From contig JAFAGQ010000393.1 of the NCBI GenBank assembly GCA_023422555.1, positions 1 to 12,726 on the forward strand: DNA of 12,726 nucleotides. The letters run 5' to 3'. Origin of the DNA: Pseudomonadota bacterium (GTDB lineage: Bacteria > Pseudomonadota > Gammaproteobacteria > Burkholderiales > Burkholderiaceae_B). Shown piece by piece: positions 5,473 to 12,651 of the stretch. Below the pieces are notes generated by a model. The model was given only the letters and a program-made list of their open reading frames with translations, did not search any database and was not told where the DNA came from. Position 1 is the stretch's first letter, and the number at the start of each line of letters is the position of its first letter. A program made the translations under genes and the position numbers.

Positions 5473-6719
5473 TGAGCGAGTGAGAACACGTTTTCACCGA
5501 AAGGCAGGCTGCGGCCACTGATCAGGCTGCTCATGACCTGTGCCGAGCCTGTGGCCAGCGTAAATCCCAGCGCGCCCTGGCCGATGTTCAGCCACAAATT
5601 GCCGTAGCGTGTTGCGTCAATAATCGGCTTGCCCTTAGGCGTGGCGGGTCGTAGGCCCGTCCAGAGCGTAGCCAGATTGTAGTCTCCGGCGCCGGGAAAG
5701 AGGTTGCGCGCCTCCTGTTTGAGGGCCTCGATACGCGAAGCATCAATTCGGCGATTCAGTCCCACCATATCTGCCATGCCGGCTACCCGAAGGCGTTCGC
5801 CCAGTCTTGCGTAGACCACTTTGCGTTCGTAATCGGTCACGCTCACGACCGGTGCACCCGTGGCATTCTGGATAGGCAATGTCAGGCTATACCCCTTGAG
5901 AGGGCTGACGGGTACGGAGATTCCGAGCGGCTTGAGCAGGGCAGTACTGTCGCAGGCGAGCGCGACCACAATATGATCAGGCGTCAGATCTTCGCCCTGA
6001 GCCGTATGTACGCTGACCTTGTTGCCTGCACCAGCAACCAGACGGCTGACCGTGGTATTGAAACGGAAATTGACCCCGCGCTGTTGCAGAATTTTTTTCA
6101 ATGCGACTGAAAACTGATAGCAATCACCGCTTTCTTCGCTTTCTGTATAGATGCCGCCACTCAGATGATCCCTGACACGCTGCAGTGCAGGCTCCAGCGC
6201 CAGACACTCGTCAACCGAGAGCGCCTGTTGTACACAGCCCAGTGACCGCTGAAAATCAAGCTGTTCCACCGCGTGATCGAACGACTCTTTGCTGCGATGA
6301 ACAATCAGCTTGCCTGCTTTTTTGTGATCGAAGGCAATTGCCTCCTGTTGCATGATTTCATGGTACAGATCACGACTCAGAAAGGAAAGGGCAAGCAGTT
6401 CGCGGGTGGTCAGATTGCTTTGCGTCTCGTTGCACGCTTTGACGAACCGCAGGTTCCAGCACAGTGTCGCGGGATCCAGACTTGGGCGAAATCGCAGCGG
6501 AGAGTTACGGTCCAGCAGCCATTTGGGTACATGACTCATGACGCCGGGGCCGGCCAACGGGGCAACATAGCTGTATGACAGCTGGGCGCCATTGGCAAAA
6601 CTGGTTTCCAGTGCCACGTCGCTGTTACGCTCGATCACCGTGACGTCAAACCCTTCCTTGTTTAGGTAGTACGCAGAGGTCAGCCCGATGATGCCGGCAC
6701 CCAGAACCAGAACTTCCAT
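5466..6719 (-). CDS. dadA: D-amino acid dehydrogenase, FAD-dependent (DadA type)
   Basis: 417 residues. This membrane-associated flavoprotein type oxidises D-amino acids (classically D-alanine) to 2-oxo acids and ammonia, passing electrons to the respiratory chain. The N-terminus is an FAD Rossmann motif: MEVLVLGAGIIGLTSAYYL with GAGIIG at 7-12 and E30 in VIERN for the ribose. Then come family blocks: ALETSFANGAQLS at 36-48, where many DadA proteins have NAGQ rather than NGAQ; ESGDCYQFS at 196-204; and near the C-terminus LWTGLRPATPKGKPII and IGQGALGFTLATGSAQ. The start is ATG at 6719, with GGAAAG just upstream and the alignment starting there; an ATG at 6761 would add 14 residues with no family match. 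No alanine racemase gene (dadX) is next to it. Substrate specificity is open. Confidence 0.88.
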   Translation of the reverse strand: MEVLVLGAGIIGLTSAYYLNKEGFDVTVIERNSDVALETSFANGAQLSYSYVAPLAGPGVMSHVPKWLLDRNSPLRFRPSLDPATLCWNLRFVKACNETQSNLTTRELLALSFLSRDLYHEIMQQEAIAFDHKKAGKLIVHRSKESFDHAVEQLDFQRSLGCVQQALSVDECLALEPALQRVRDHLSGGIYTESEESGDCYQFSVALKKILQQRGVNFRFNTTVSRLVAGAGNKVSVHTAQGEDLTPDHIVVALACDSTALLKPLGISVPVSPLKGYSLTLPIQNATGAPVVSVTDYERKVVYARLGERLRVAGMADMVGLNRRIDASRIEALKQEARNLFPGAGDYNLATLWTGLRPATPKGKPIIDATRYGNLWLNIGQGALGFTLATGSAQVMSSLISGRSLPFGENVFSLAQS

Positions 6720-6744
6720 AATCTTTCCGTTAATTTGAATGTAG

Positions 6745-6756
6745 AGTCGTACGACT
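6745..6756 (-). promoter_or_regulatory. 12-bp perfect palindrome upstream of dadA
   Basis: AGTCGTACGACT is its own reverse complement and lies 26-37 nt upstream of the dadA ATG. A 12-bp uninterrupted palindrome in this position is a candidate operator for a dimeric regulator. I cannot assign a regulator family. Confidence 0.4.
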
Positions 6757-6758
6757 GC

Positions 6759-6804
6759 CATTCCCTATCCAAGCAGGGGAATGCTCGCTGTTACTCTGAT
6801 TATA
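6759..6804 (-). promoter_or_regulatory. Candidate -10 element and inverted repeat upstream of dadA
   Basis: TATAAT, a perfect -10 hexamer on the minus strand (6804-6799), overlaps the DUF455 stop codon. A TTGACT lies upstream (6822-6817), but the spacing of 12 nt is too short, so the promoter is uncertain. Downstream of it, CATTCCC (6759-6765) and GGGAATG (6777-6783) form an inverted repeat with an 11-nt loop. The block TTCCCTATC at 6761-6769 also occurs in the TM2 operator at 5365-5373. Confidence 0.3.
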
Positions 6805-7594
6805 AGGAATTCAGCCAGTCAATATCGGCCTGAGTGAATCCGGCTGCCATTCTGGCCTCTACATTGAAGGGGCCGCGGGGTTTGGCGACACGATAGGTTT
6901 CAATCAGGGACGCGTAGGTTTGAACCGGATCACGGTTTTGTTGTTCGCAGCAGTACAGATACCAGCGGTTCCCGATCTGGACATGGCCTATTTCATCCCG
7001 CAGGATAATGTCCAGGATTTCAACGCCCCGGCTGTCGTTGGCATCGCGCAGCCGGTTCTGTATGGCAGGGGATACATCCAGACCGCGTGCCTCCAGGGTT
7101 CGTGGCACCAGAGCCAGGCGGGCCAGAATATCATCGCGGGTTTTTTCTGCCATATCCCACAGTCCGTTATGAGCCGGGAAATCTCCGTACTGGTAGCCAC
7201 TGGCGGCCAGATGGCCGCGTACCAGTGAGAAGTGGTAGGCTTCTTCCCTGGCTACCTGTGCCCAGTCCCGGTAGAAATCATCGGGCATCCCGGGAAACCG
7301 CCAGATAATGTCCAGTGCCAGATTGATGGCATTAAATTCGATATGTGCAATGGAATGCATAAGCGCCGCTTTACCCTGGGGCGTATGCGCAGAACGCACC
7401 GATACCTTGCGCGGATCGACCAGCTCGGGCTTTTGCGGCCGTCCCGGCAGGGGTGTGGCAGGTCGCAATGACGCGTCAGGAGAAATGGGCAATGTGGGCT
7501 GCAGCGCCTGCACCGCCGTGATTTTTGCGCATGGGTCGGTCTCACTCAGGGCATCGAGAGCCGCCTGGCGAAGAGAACGTGGGTCAGTAGACAT
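6800..7594 (-). CDS. DUF455 ferritin-like (MiaE-related) di-iron protein
   Basis: 264 residues. Members of the DUF455 family (PF04305) have a four-helix ferritin-like fold and are distantly related to the tRNA hydroxylase MiaE; their reaction is not established. Likely di-iron ligands are visible: HIE at 84-86, E118-A-Y-H121, and E201-I-G-H204. Other blocks are FPGMPDDFYRDWAQVAREE before the second ligand pair, DFPAHNGLWDMAEKT in the middle, and KPRGPFNVEARMAAGF near the end. The start chosen is ATG at 7594 (MSTDPRSLRQ). An in-frame TTG at 7639 would add 15 residues, but its upstream sequence reads GACCTCC, which is not a ribosome-binding site. The gene is transcribed away from the D-2-hydroxyacid dehydrogenase and towards dadA, 80 nt before the dadA start, so the two may share a transcript. 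Confidence 0.87.
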   Translation of the reverse strand: MSTDPRSLRQAALDALSETDPCAKITAVQALQPTLPISPDASLRPATPLPGRPQKPELVDPRKVSVRSAHTPQGKAALMHSIAHIEFNAINLALDIIWRFPGMPDDFYRDWAQVAREEAYHFSLVRGHLAASGYQYGDFPAHNGLWDMAEKTRDDILARLALVPRTLEARGLDVSPAIQNRLRDANDSRGVEILDIILRDEIGHVQIGNRWYLYCCEQQNRDPVQTYASLIETYRVAKPRGPFNVEARMAAGFTQADIDWLNSL

Positions 7595-7685
7595 ATCGGA
7601 AACGAAACTGCATAGTCGGCTTTTACGTATTTTAGCCAATGGAGGTCAATGGTATAGTCTTGTTTTTATCTGCACAGGAAAACTT
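7595..7685. promoter_or_regulatory. Divergent intergenic region, DUF455 gene / hydroxyacid dehydrogenase
   Basis: This 91-nt gap must hold the start signals of two divergent genes. On the plus strand TATAGT at 7653-7658 is a fair -10; the best -35 near 7630 (TTTTAG) is poor. CAATGG occurs twice, at 7637-7642 and 7647-7652, exactly 10 nt apart, so the copies would lie on the same face of the helix. AGGAA at 7676-7680 is the ribosome-binding site for the ATG at 7686. Confidence 0.35.
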
Positions 7686-8648
7686 ATGCCTTCCCCCTCA
7701 CGTATTGTCTTTCTTGACCGCGCCACATTACCTGAATTCATAGAACTGAAGGCATTCGATTTTCCGCAGGAAATCCAGAGTTACGATCAGACCGCGGCCA
7801 GCGAAGTCAGCGAACGCATTCGCGATGCTCATATCGTGATCACCAACAAGGTACCTGTCTCGGCTGAAGACGTGGCGCAGGCCAAAGAGCTGAAACTGGT
7901 TGCGGTGGCTGCAACCGGTACCAATATCGTGGATGTCGATGCCTGCCGTCAGCAGGGAGTTGTGGTCACCAATATCCGTAATTATGCGGTCAATACGGTT
8001 CCTGAACATACCCTGGCGCTCATCTTCGCCCTGCGGCGCAGCCTTGTTCCCTACCACCGTTCTGTCGCGCAAGGGCGCTGGGCGCAAAGCGGGCAGTTCT
8101 GCTACTTTGATTTTCCAATCAGTGATCTGGCGGACAGCACCATCGGTATTTTTGGCTCAGGCGCATTGGGCAGCGCTGTCGCCCAAAGAGCACAGGCGCT
8201 GGGCATGAACGTCATGTTCGCCGGTCGAAAAGGACAGTCCGACGTGAAAGAGGGTCATACGCCGTTCGATACGGTGATTGAAAAGGCAGATATTCTTAGC
8301 CTGCATTTGCCACTTACGCCGGAAACCCGCAATATGATTGGCAAAGACGAACTCTCTCGCATGAAAAAAACTGCCATCCTGATCAATACGGCGCGTGGCG
8401 GGCTGGTCGATGAAGCGGCACTGGCAGACGCCCTTGAAAACAACCGTATTGGCGGTGCGGGCTTTGATGTGGTCACGCAGGAACCCATGCCGGATACACA
8501 CCCGTTCATGCGACTGATGAACAGGCCAGACTTTATCCTGACCCCGCATGTGGCCTGGGCAAGTCGCCAGGCCATACAGGCGCTGGCCGACCAGCTGGTT
8601 GATAACATTAATGCATTTGACAAGGGCGAAATTCGCAATCAGGTCTGA
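7686..8648 (+). CDS. D-2-hydroxyacid dehydrogenase (glycerate dehydrogenase / hydroxypyruvate reductase-like)
   Basis: 320 residues. The family reduces 2-oxo acids to D-2-hydroxy acids with NAD(P)H in the cytoplasm; this branch resembles glycerate dehydrogenases (HprA-like), which interconvert hydroxypyruvate and D-glycerate. The substrate-binding half has VAATGTNIVDVDACR and NYAVNTVPEHTLALI. The nucleotide half has GSGALG at 157-162. The catalytic triad is present: R237 in NTARGGLVDE, E266 in TQEP and H288 in LTPHVAW. After the dinucleotide motif the strand ends MFAGRKG (R181, K182) instead of an Asp, which suggests NADPH use. The start is ATG at 7686 with AGGAA at 7676-7680. A much longer open frame reaches back to 7308, but its first 126 residues are antisense to the DUF455 gene and match nothing. 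Exact substrate uncertain. Confidence 0.88.
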   Translation: MPSPSRIVFLDRATLPEFIELKAFDFPQEIQSYDQTAASEVSERIRDAHIVITNKVPVSAEDVAQAKELKLVAVAATGTNIVDVDACRQQGVVVTNIRNYAVNTVPEHTLALIFALRRSLVPYHRSVAQGRWAQSGQFCYFDFPISDLADSTIGIFGSGALGSAVAQRAQALGMNVMFAGRKGQSDVKEGHTPFDTVIEKADILSLHLPLTPETRNMIGKDELSRMKKTAILINTARGGLVDEAALADALENNRIGGAGFDVVTQEPMPDTHPFMRLMNRPDFILTPHVAWASRQAIQALADQLVDNINAFDKGEIRNQV

Positions 8649-8960
8649 TCCTGCTCTCTGGATATAGCTTCCTTGATGTGACTTCCTTGAATTGGCTTCG
8701 TTGATTTCAATCCATTGATTCGTCTTCGTTGATTTGGCTCTGCAATTCCGGCGACGATCACCGGAATACGTGGAGCCAGATACTTCACCCTGATCAGGTG
8801 ATGTCAGTTACGATATTTACTATATTCTGTGCCAACTGCATTGGAATAGGTAGAAATACGCGTTGTCAGAATAGCGGATTTTTTCAATAATCAGATGGAA
8901 GTCGCATCAGCGAACAGAATCATCAGCAGAAAGAAAATAACAAAAAAAGCAGAGTGGAGC
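8649..8960 (+). other. Intergenic region before the GMC dehydrogenase gene
   Basis: No gene is seen in these 312 nt. They hold the 14-nt tandem array (8659-8742) and a hairpin of ATTCCGG (8745-8751) and CCGGAAT (8761-8767) with a 9-nt loop and no T-run. Next come a 10-bp palindrome, CCTGATCAGG (8789-8798), and an AT-rich stretch with TATATT at 8821-8826 that could be a -10 but has no good -35. An in-frame ATG at 8895 would add 22 mostly basic residues to the GMC protein; it has no ribosome-binding site. Confidence 0.5.
8659..8742 (+). repeat. 14-nt degenerate tandem repeat, about six copies
   Basis: TTGA recurs at 8673, 8687, 8701, 8715 and 8729, exactly every 14 nt. The units are TTGATGTGACTTCC, TTGAATTGGCTTCG, TTGATTTCAATCCA, TTGATTCGTCTTCG and TTGATTTGGCTCTG, with a weaker one before them (TGGATATAGCTTCC, 8659-8672). 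The approximate consensus is TTGATTTGGCTTCS. The period is not a multiple of three and the array starts 10 nt after the hydroxyacid dehydrogenase stop, so it is not coding. Confidence 0.8.
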
Positions 8961-10580
8961 ATGGCAGAGACAACAACGCTATACGGGGAGTTCGACTATA
9001 TTATTGCAGGCGCCGGTTCTGCAGGTTGTCTGCTGGCCAATCGGCTTTCTGCCGACCCGGGCTGCCGGGTATTGCTGCTGGAAGCAGGCGGTGATGACAA
9101 ATGGCGCTGGCTGCATATTCCCGTCGGATACCTTTACTGTATTGGTAACCCGAATACCGATTGGTGTTTCACAACTCACGCCGACGCCGGTCTTAACGGA
9201 CGCAGCATTGCCTATCCTCGTGGTCGCGTCCTTGGCGGCAGTTCAGCCATCAATGGCATGATTTACATGCGAGGCCAGCAGGAAGATTATGACGGCTGGC
9301 AGGCGTCGGGCAATGAAGGCTGGGGGTGGAATGACATTCTGCCTCTGTTTAAAAAATTCGAAAACCATTATCAGGGTGAGTCAGCATTTCATGGTGCCAG
9401 CGGTGAATTGCGTGTAGAAAAGCAAAGACTGCATTGGGATATTCTGGATGCGTTCAGAAGTGCTGCCGAGCAGGCCGGCATCCCAAAGATCGAAGATTTC
9501 AATTGTGGTAACAATGAGGGTTCTTCGTATTTCCAGGTGACGCAGAAAAAAGGAGTGCGATTCAGTGCCTCCACCGCGTTTCTCAATCCGGTAAAAGAAC
9601 GTGAAAATCTGACCATTATCACAAATGCAGTGATTGACCGCATCAATTTTCAGGACCGCAATGCGCGCGGTTTGCGCTTTCGCCATAACAATCATTTCTT
9701 TCATGCCAACGCAAAGCGGGAAATTGTACTCAGTGCCGGCGCTATCGGTTCTGTCCAGATTCTGCAGCGATCCGGTATCGGCTCGGGAGATCTGATGAAC
9801 TCGCTTGGCATTCCGCTGGTACATCATTTGCCAGGTGTAGGGCGCAATCTTCAGGATCATTTGCAACTGCGCATGATCTATAAGGTAGAAAAAGCGCGGA
9901 CGCTCAATACCATGATGCGCTCGCCGCTGGCAAAGGCGATAATGGGACTGCAATATGCATTCCTGAAAAAGGGGCCTCTCACCATGGCACCATCGCAACT
10001 GGGCATATTTGCAAAATCATCGCCAAGGCAGACACGCGCCAACGTGGAATATCACGTACAGCCACTGTCATTGGAGAAGTTTGGTGATGGCCTGCATCCT
10101 TTTCCTGCCTTTACCGCTTCGGTATGTAATGTGCGACCCACCAGTCGCGGTACGGTTTCCATCGTGTCACCCTCTCTGGAAGATAAACCCCACATTCTGT
10201 GTAATTACCTGAGTACCGATGACGATGTGCAGGTCGCGCTGGAAAGCATTCGCCTTACACGGCGCATTGCAGAACAGGCTGCGCTCGAGAAGTATGACCC
10301 TCAGGAGTTCCGGCCCGGACCGCTTGCCAAGACCGATGAAGATCTGATTCGTGCTGCCAGCAATATAGGAACTACGATCTTCCACCCGGTGGGTACATGC
10401 AAAATGGGTAACGATGAGCAGGCTGTGGTCGATTCGCGCCTGCGCGTTCACGGCATCAACAGGCTGCGTGTCATCGATGCTTCGGTCATGCCTGTCATTA
10501 CTTCCGGCAATACCAATGCGCCCACCATGCTGATCGCCGAAAAAGGGGCAAGCCTGATTTTGCAGGACGCATCGCAATGA
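8961..10580 (+). CDS. GMC-family FAD alcohol/choline dehydrogenase
   Basis: 539 residues, the normal length of bacterial GMC oxidoreductases (choline dehydrogenase BetA, alcohol dehydrogenase AlkJ, polyethylene-glycol dehydrogenase). These flavoproteins oxidise an alcohol to an aldehyde. The FAD motif IIAGAGSAGCLLANRLS is at 14-30. GMC signature 1 is RVLGGSSAINGMIYMRG at 89-105 and signature 2 is SAGAIGSVQILQRSG at 258-272. The catalytic pair is H475 in FHPVGTCKMG and N519 in SGNTNAPTMLIAEKG. The start at 8961 fits family length, with AGAGTGG just upstream; an ATG at 8895 would add a basic 22-residue extension. No betaine aldehyde dehydrogenase, BetI or choline transporter is adjacent, so a betA name is not justified. 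The gene stands alone between the 14-nt array and the cys genes. Confidence 0.9.
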   Translation: MAETTTLYGEFDYIIAGAGSAGCLLANRLSADPGCRVLLLEAGGDDKWRWLHIPVGYLYCIGNPNTDWCFTTHADAGLNGRSIAYPRGRVLGGSSAINGMIYMRGQQEDYDGWQASGNEGWGWNDILPLFKKFENHYQGESAFHGASGELRVEKQRLHWDILDAFRSAAEQAGIPKIEDFNCGNNEGSSYFQVTQKKGVRFSASTAFLNPVKERENLTIITNAVIDRINFQDRNARGLRFRHNNHFFHANAKREIVLSAGAIGSVQILQRSGIGSGDLMNSLGIPLVHHLPGVGRNLQDHLQLRMIYKVEKARTLNTMMRSPLAKAIMGLQYAFLKKGPLTMAPSQLGIFAKSSPRQTRANVEYHVQPLSLEKFGDGLHPFPAFTASVCNVRPTSRGTVSIVSPSLEDKPHILCNYLSTDDDVQVALESIRLTRRIAEQAALEKYDPQEFRPGPLAKTDEDLIRAASNIGTTIFHPVGTCKMGNDEQAVVDSRLRVHGINRLRVIDASVMPVITSGNTNAPTMLIAEKGASLILQDASQ

Positions 10581-10689
10581 GGATCAGGTTTTATTCCTGA
10601 CGCGCATATCGTCATGGCAATGTGAAATATAACCATCAGGCGTTTGCACCCTAATTACAATTGAAATAATCATGACTGCCAATGGCTTA

Positions 10690-10755
10690 CAACCGTTATC
10701 AATAATAAGCGGGATTGTTTATATCCGTGATCTATAAATAAAGACAAATTTATTC
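10690..10755 (+). promoter_or_regulatory. AT-rich control region upstream of cysH with TTAT/ATAA inverted repeats
   Basis: Three overlapping inverted repeats are seen: TTAT-N5-ATAA (10696-10708), ATAA-N10-TTAT (10705-10722) and AATAAA-N6-TTTATT (10737-10754). TATAAA at 10733-10738 may be a -10; no -35 stands at proper spacing, which is common at activator-dependent promoters. AT-rich ATAA/TTAT half-sites are typical of CysB, the LysR-type activator of sulfur genes, so CysB control of cysHDN is a reasonable inference. No known site was matched exactly. The rest of 10581-10833 shows no gene or terminator. Confidence 0.3.
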
Positions 10756-10833
10756 GTTCTGAATCCGCCGGCCAGCCGATAAGATGACCTTTTACTGAAG
10801 TCGCGTGGCCATTGATGGGCCACCGGCTGCGTC

Positions 10834-11631
10834 ATGGATGAACGAAATATGGCTGTTACCTCAGGCGAAACCGGAACCGCTTCAATCTTTGAACGGCCAA
10901 TACTCTGGTCGCCGCCTTCACGCAAACCGGATCAGGCAGCGCTCAATGCAAAGAGCGCACAGCTGCGTGAACGCCTGCGCGCAATAGCCAGGGACCATCG
11001 GCGCGTGCGGCTTGCATCAAGTCTGTCCGCGGAAGACATGGTTATCACAGACGTGATATTGAGGGATAACGACAAGGCAGTCTCTGAAAACATCGATATC
11101 TTTACTCTGGAAACCGGCAGACTACCGGCTGAAACGCTGGCACTGCTTGATGACATTGAGGGGCGCTACGGTGCCCGGCTTGAAATTTACAGACCCGATG
11201 ATGCCCTGGTGCAGGATTTCATCGCCCAATATGGTCTGAATGGATTCTATGAAAGCCTTGAGGCACGCAAAGCCTGTTGCCACATACGAAAGGTCGTGCC
11301 ACTGGCTGCCGCGCTGAGCGAGGCTGATGCCTGGATCACCGGGCAGCGCCGAGAACAGTCTGTTACGCGCACAGATCTGGCTCTTGCCGAACATGACTCT
11401 GCACGCGGTATCGAAAAATACAATCCGCTGTTTGACTGGACTGAACAGGAAATCTGGGCGTATGTCGAGCAGTTCAGTGTACCGGTCAACGCGCTGCATT
11501 ACGAAGGTTACCCAAGCATAGGCTGCGATCCCTGTACCAAGGCGGTTCGTGCAGGAGAAGATCCGCGCGCGGGCCGCTGGTGGTGGGAGAACCAGAATAA
11601 CAGGGAATGTGGTCTGCACGTTCACAATTGA
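10834..11631 (+). CDS. cysH: Adenylyl-sulfate (APS) reductase, [4Fe-4S] type
   Basis: 265 residues. The enzyme reduces adenylyl sulfate to sulfite and AMP in assimilatory sulfate reduction, using thioredoxin. Residues 58-175 form the PP-loop nucleotide-binding part (RLASSLSAEDMVITDVI, FTLETGRLP, and ITGQRREQS). The four cluster cysteines that separate APS reductases from PAPS reductases are present: CC at 148-149 and C231-D-P-C234. The catalytic Cys259 is in ECGLH near the C-terminus, after the GEDPRAGRWWWE block. Because the enzyme uses APS directly, CysC kinase is not required. A second Met five codons on (10849) is an equally possible start; neither has a clear ribosome-binding site. cysD follows after 56 nt. 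The usual betaproteobacterial partner cysI is not upstream; a GMC gene is there instead. Confidence 0.93.
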   Translation: MDERNMAVTSGETGTASIFERPILWSPPSRKPDQAALNAKSAQLRERLRAIARDHRRVRLASSLSAEDMVITDVILRDNDKAVSENIDIFTLETGRLPAETLALLDDIEGRYGARLEIYRPDDALVQDFIAQYGLNGFYESLEARKACCHIRKVVPLAAALSEADAWITGQRREQSVTRTDLALAEHDSARGIEKYNPLFDWTEQEIWAYVEQFSVPVNALHYEGYPSIGCDPCTKAVRAGEDPRAGRWWWENQNNRECGLHVHN

Positions 11632-11687
11632 ACGCAGGTCATTTTTTGGTACTGCATTAAACAAATTATCAGGAAATATTATTCATT

Positions 11688-12638
11688 ATGGATACGCTAT
11701 CCGGTTCGATCAATCATCACGACGCGCAGTTGCATACTGCCCATCTGAAAAGGCTTGAAGCCGAATCCATTTATATTATCCGGGAAGTGTACGCACAAAG
11801 CCGTTCGCCCGCCTTGCTGTTTTCCGGCGGCAAGGATTCGGTTGTTCTGCTGCATCTTGCGCGCAAGGCGTTTCGGCTGGGTAACCGGCCTTCGACCTTG
11901 CCATTTCCTCTGGTTCATATCGATACCGGTCACAACTTTCCGGAAGTCATTCGCTTTCGGGATGCATTGGTTGCCGCCGAAAACCTTCGTCTGGTTGTCG
12001 GTCATGTGGAAGATTCCATTAAAAAGGGAACAGTACGTCTGCGTAAGGAAACCGATTCGCGCAATGCCGCGCAGGCGGTCACGCTGCTTGAAACCATTGC
12101 CGAGCATGGCTTTGATACCCTGATGGGGGGCGCACGTCGCGATGAAGAGAAGGCCCGCGCCAAGGAGCGGATCTTTTCCTTTCGTGATGAGTTCGGTCAG
12201 TGGGACCCCAAAGCGCAGCGCCCCGAGTTGTGGGAAATCTATAACGCCAGAATTCACCCGGGAGAACAGATTCGGGTCTTTCCAATATCGAACTGGACTG
12301 AACTGGATGTCTGGCAATACATCGAACAGGAAAACCTGGCCCTGCCTGAAATCTATTACGCGCATGAACGTGAGATCGTCAGACGCAAGTCATTGCTGGT
12401 GCCCGTCACGCCGCTGACACCCGTGCAGGACAATGAAAAGAGCGAATTGGTCAGCGTGCGTTTTCGTACCGTTGGCGACATCAGTTGCACATGCCCGGTG
12501 GCCAGTGTTGCGGCAACGCCGGCAGATATCATTCGTGAGACTGCGGTTGCAGAAATCACCGAAAGAGGGGCAACGCGAATGGATGACCAGGTGAGCGAGG
12601 CTTCAATGGAAAAACGCAAGAAAGAAGGCTACTTCTGA
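11688..12638 (+). CDS. cysD: Sulfate adenylyltransferase subunit 2
   Basis: 316 residues. CysD is the catalytic ATP-pyrophosphatase-fold subunit that joins sulfate to ATP to give adenylyl sulfate; CysN supplies energy from GTP hydrolysis. The PP-loop SGGKDS is at 46-51. Other family blocks are VHIDTGHNFPEVIRFRD (76-92), GGARRDEEKARAKER (147-161), ISNWTELDVWQYI (200-212), FRTVGDISCTCPV (259-271) and the C-terminal EKRKKEGYF. Length and ends are normal. The ATG at 11688 has AGGAAA at 11671-11676, a slightly long 11-nt spacing. It lies 56 nt after cysH and 13 nt before cysN on the same strand, so the three form an operon-like unit that feeds APS to CysH. Confidence 0.96.
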   Translation: MDTLSGSINHHDAQLHTAHLKRLEAESIYIIREVYAQSRSPALLFSGGKDSVVLLHLARKAFRLGNRPSTLPFPLVHIDTGHNFPEVIRFRDALVAAENLRLVVGHVEDSIKKGTVRLRKETDSRNAAQAVTLLETIAEHGFDTLMGGARRDEEKARAKERIFSFRDEFGQWDPKAQRPELWEIYNARIHPGEQIRVFPISNWTELDVWQYIEQENLALPEIYYAHEREIVRRKSLLVPVTPLTPVQDNEKSELVSVRFRTVGDISCTCPVASVAATPADIIRETAVAEITERGATRMDDQVSEASMEKRKKEGYF

Positions 12639-12651
12639 ATCATCAGGATCA

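Noticed and set aside
7308..7685. 126-residue N-terminal extension of the D-2-hydroxyacid dehydrogenase frame
   Set aside because: It is antisense to the DUF455 gene, shows no family resemblance, and the ATG at 7686 has a good ribosome-binding site and the normal family start.
8659..8742. CRISPR or coding repeat
   Set aside because: No spacers between units, 14 nt is too short for a CRISPR repeat, and the period is not a multiple of three.
8745..8767. Intrinsic terminator after the hydroxyacid dehydrogenase
   Set aside because: The ATTCCGG/CCGGAAT hairpin has no T-run behind it on either strand.
8895..8960. 22-residue extension of the GMC protein as a signal peptide
   Set aside because: It is rich in Lys/Arg with no hydrophobic core and lacks a ribosome-binding site; the start at 8961 gives normal family length.
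8961..10580. Naming the GMC gene betA
   Set aside because: GMC motifs do not separate choline from other alcohol dehydrogenases, and no bet neighbour is present.
10567..10590. Weak hairpin TCAGG/CCTGA around the GMC stop as terminator
   Set aside because: Only five base pairs, and no T-run after the stem.
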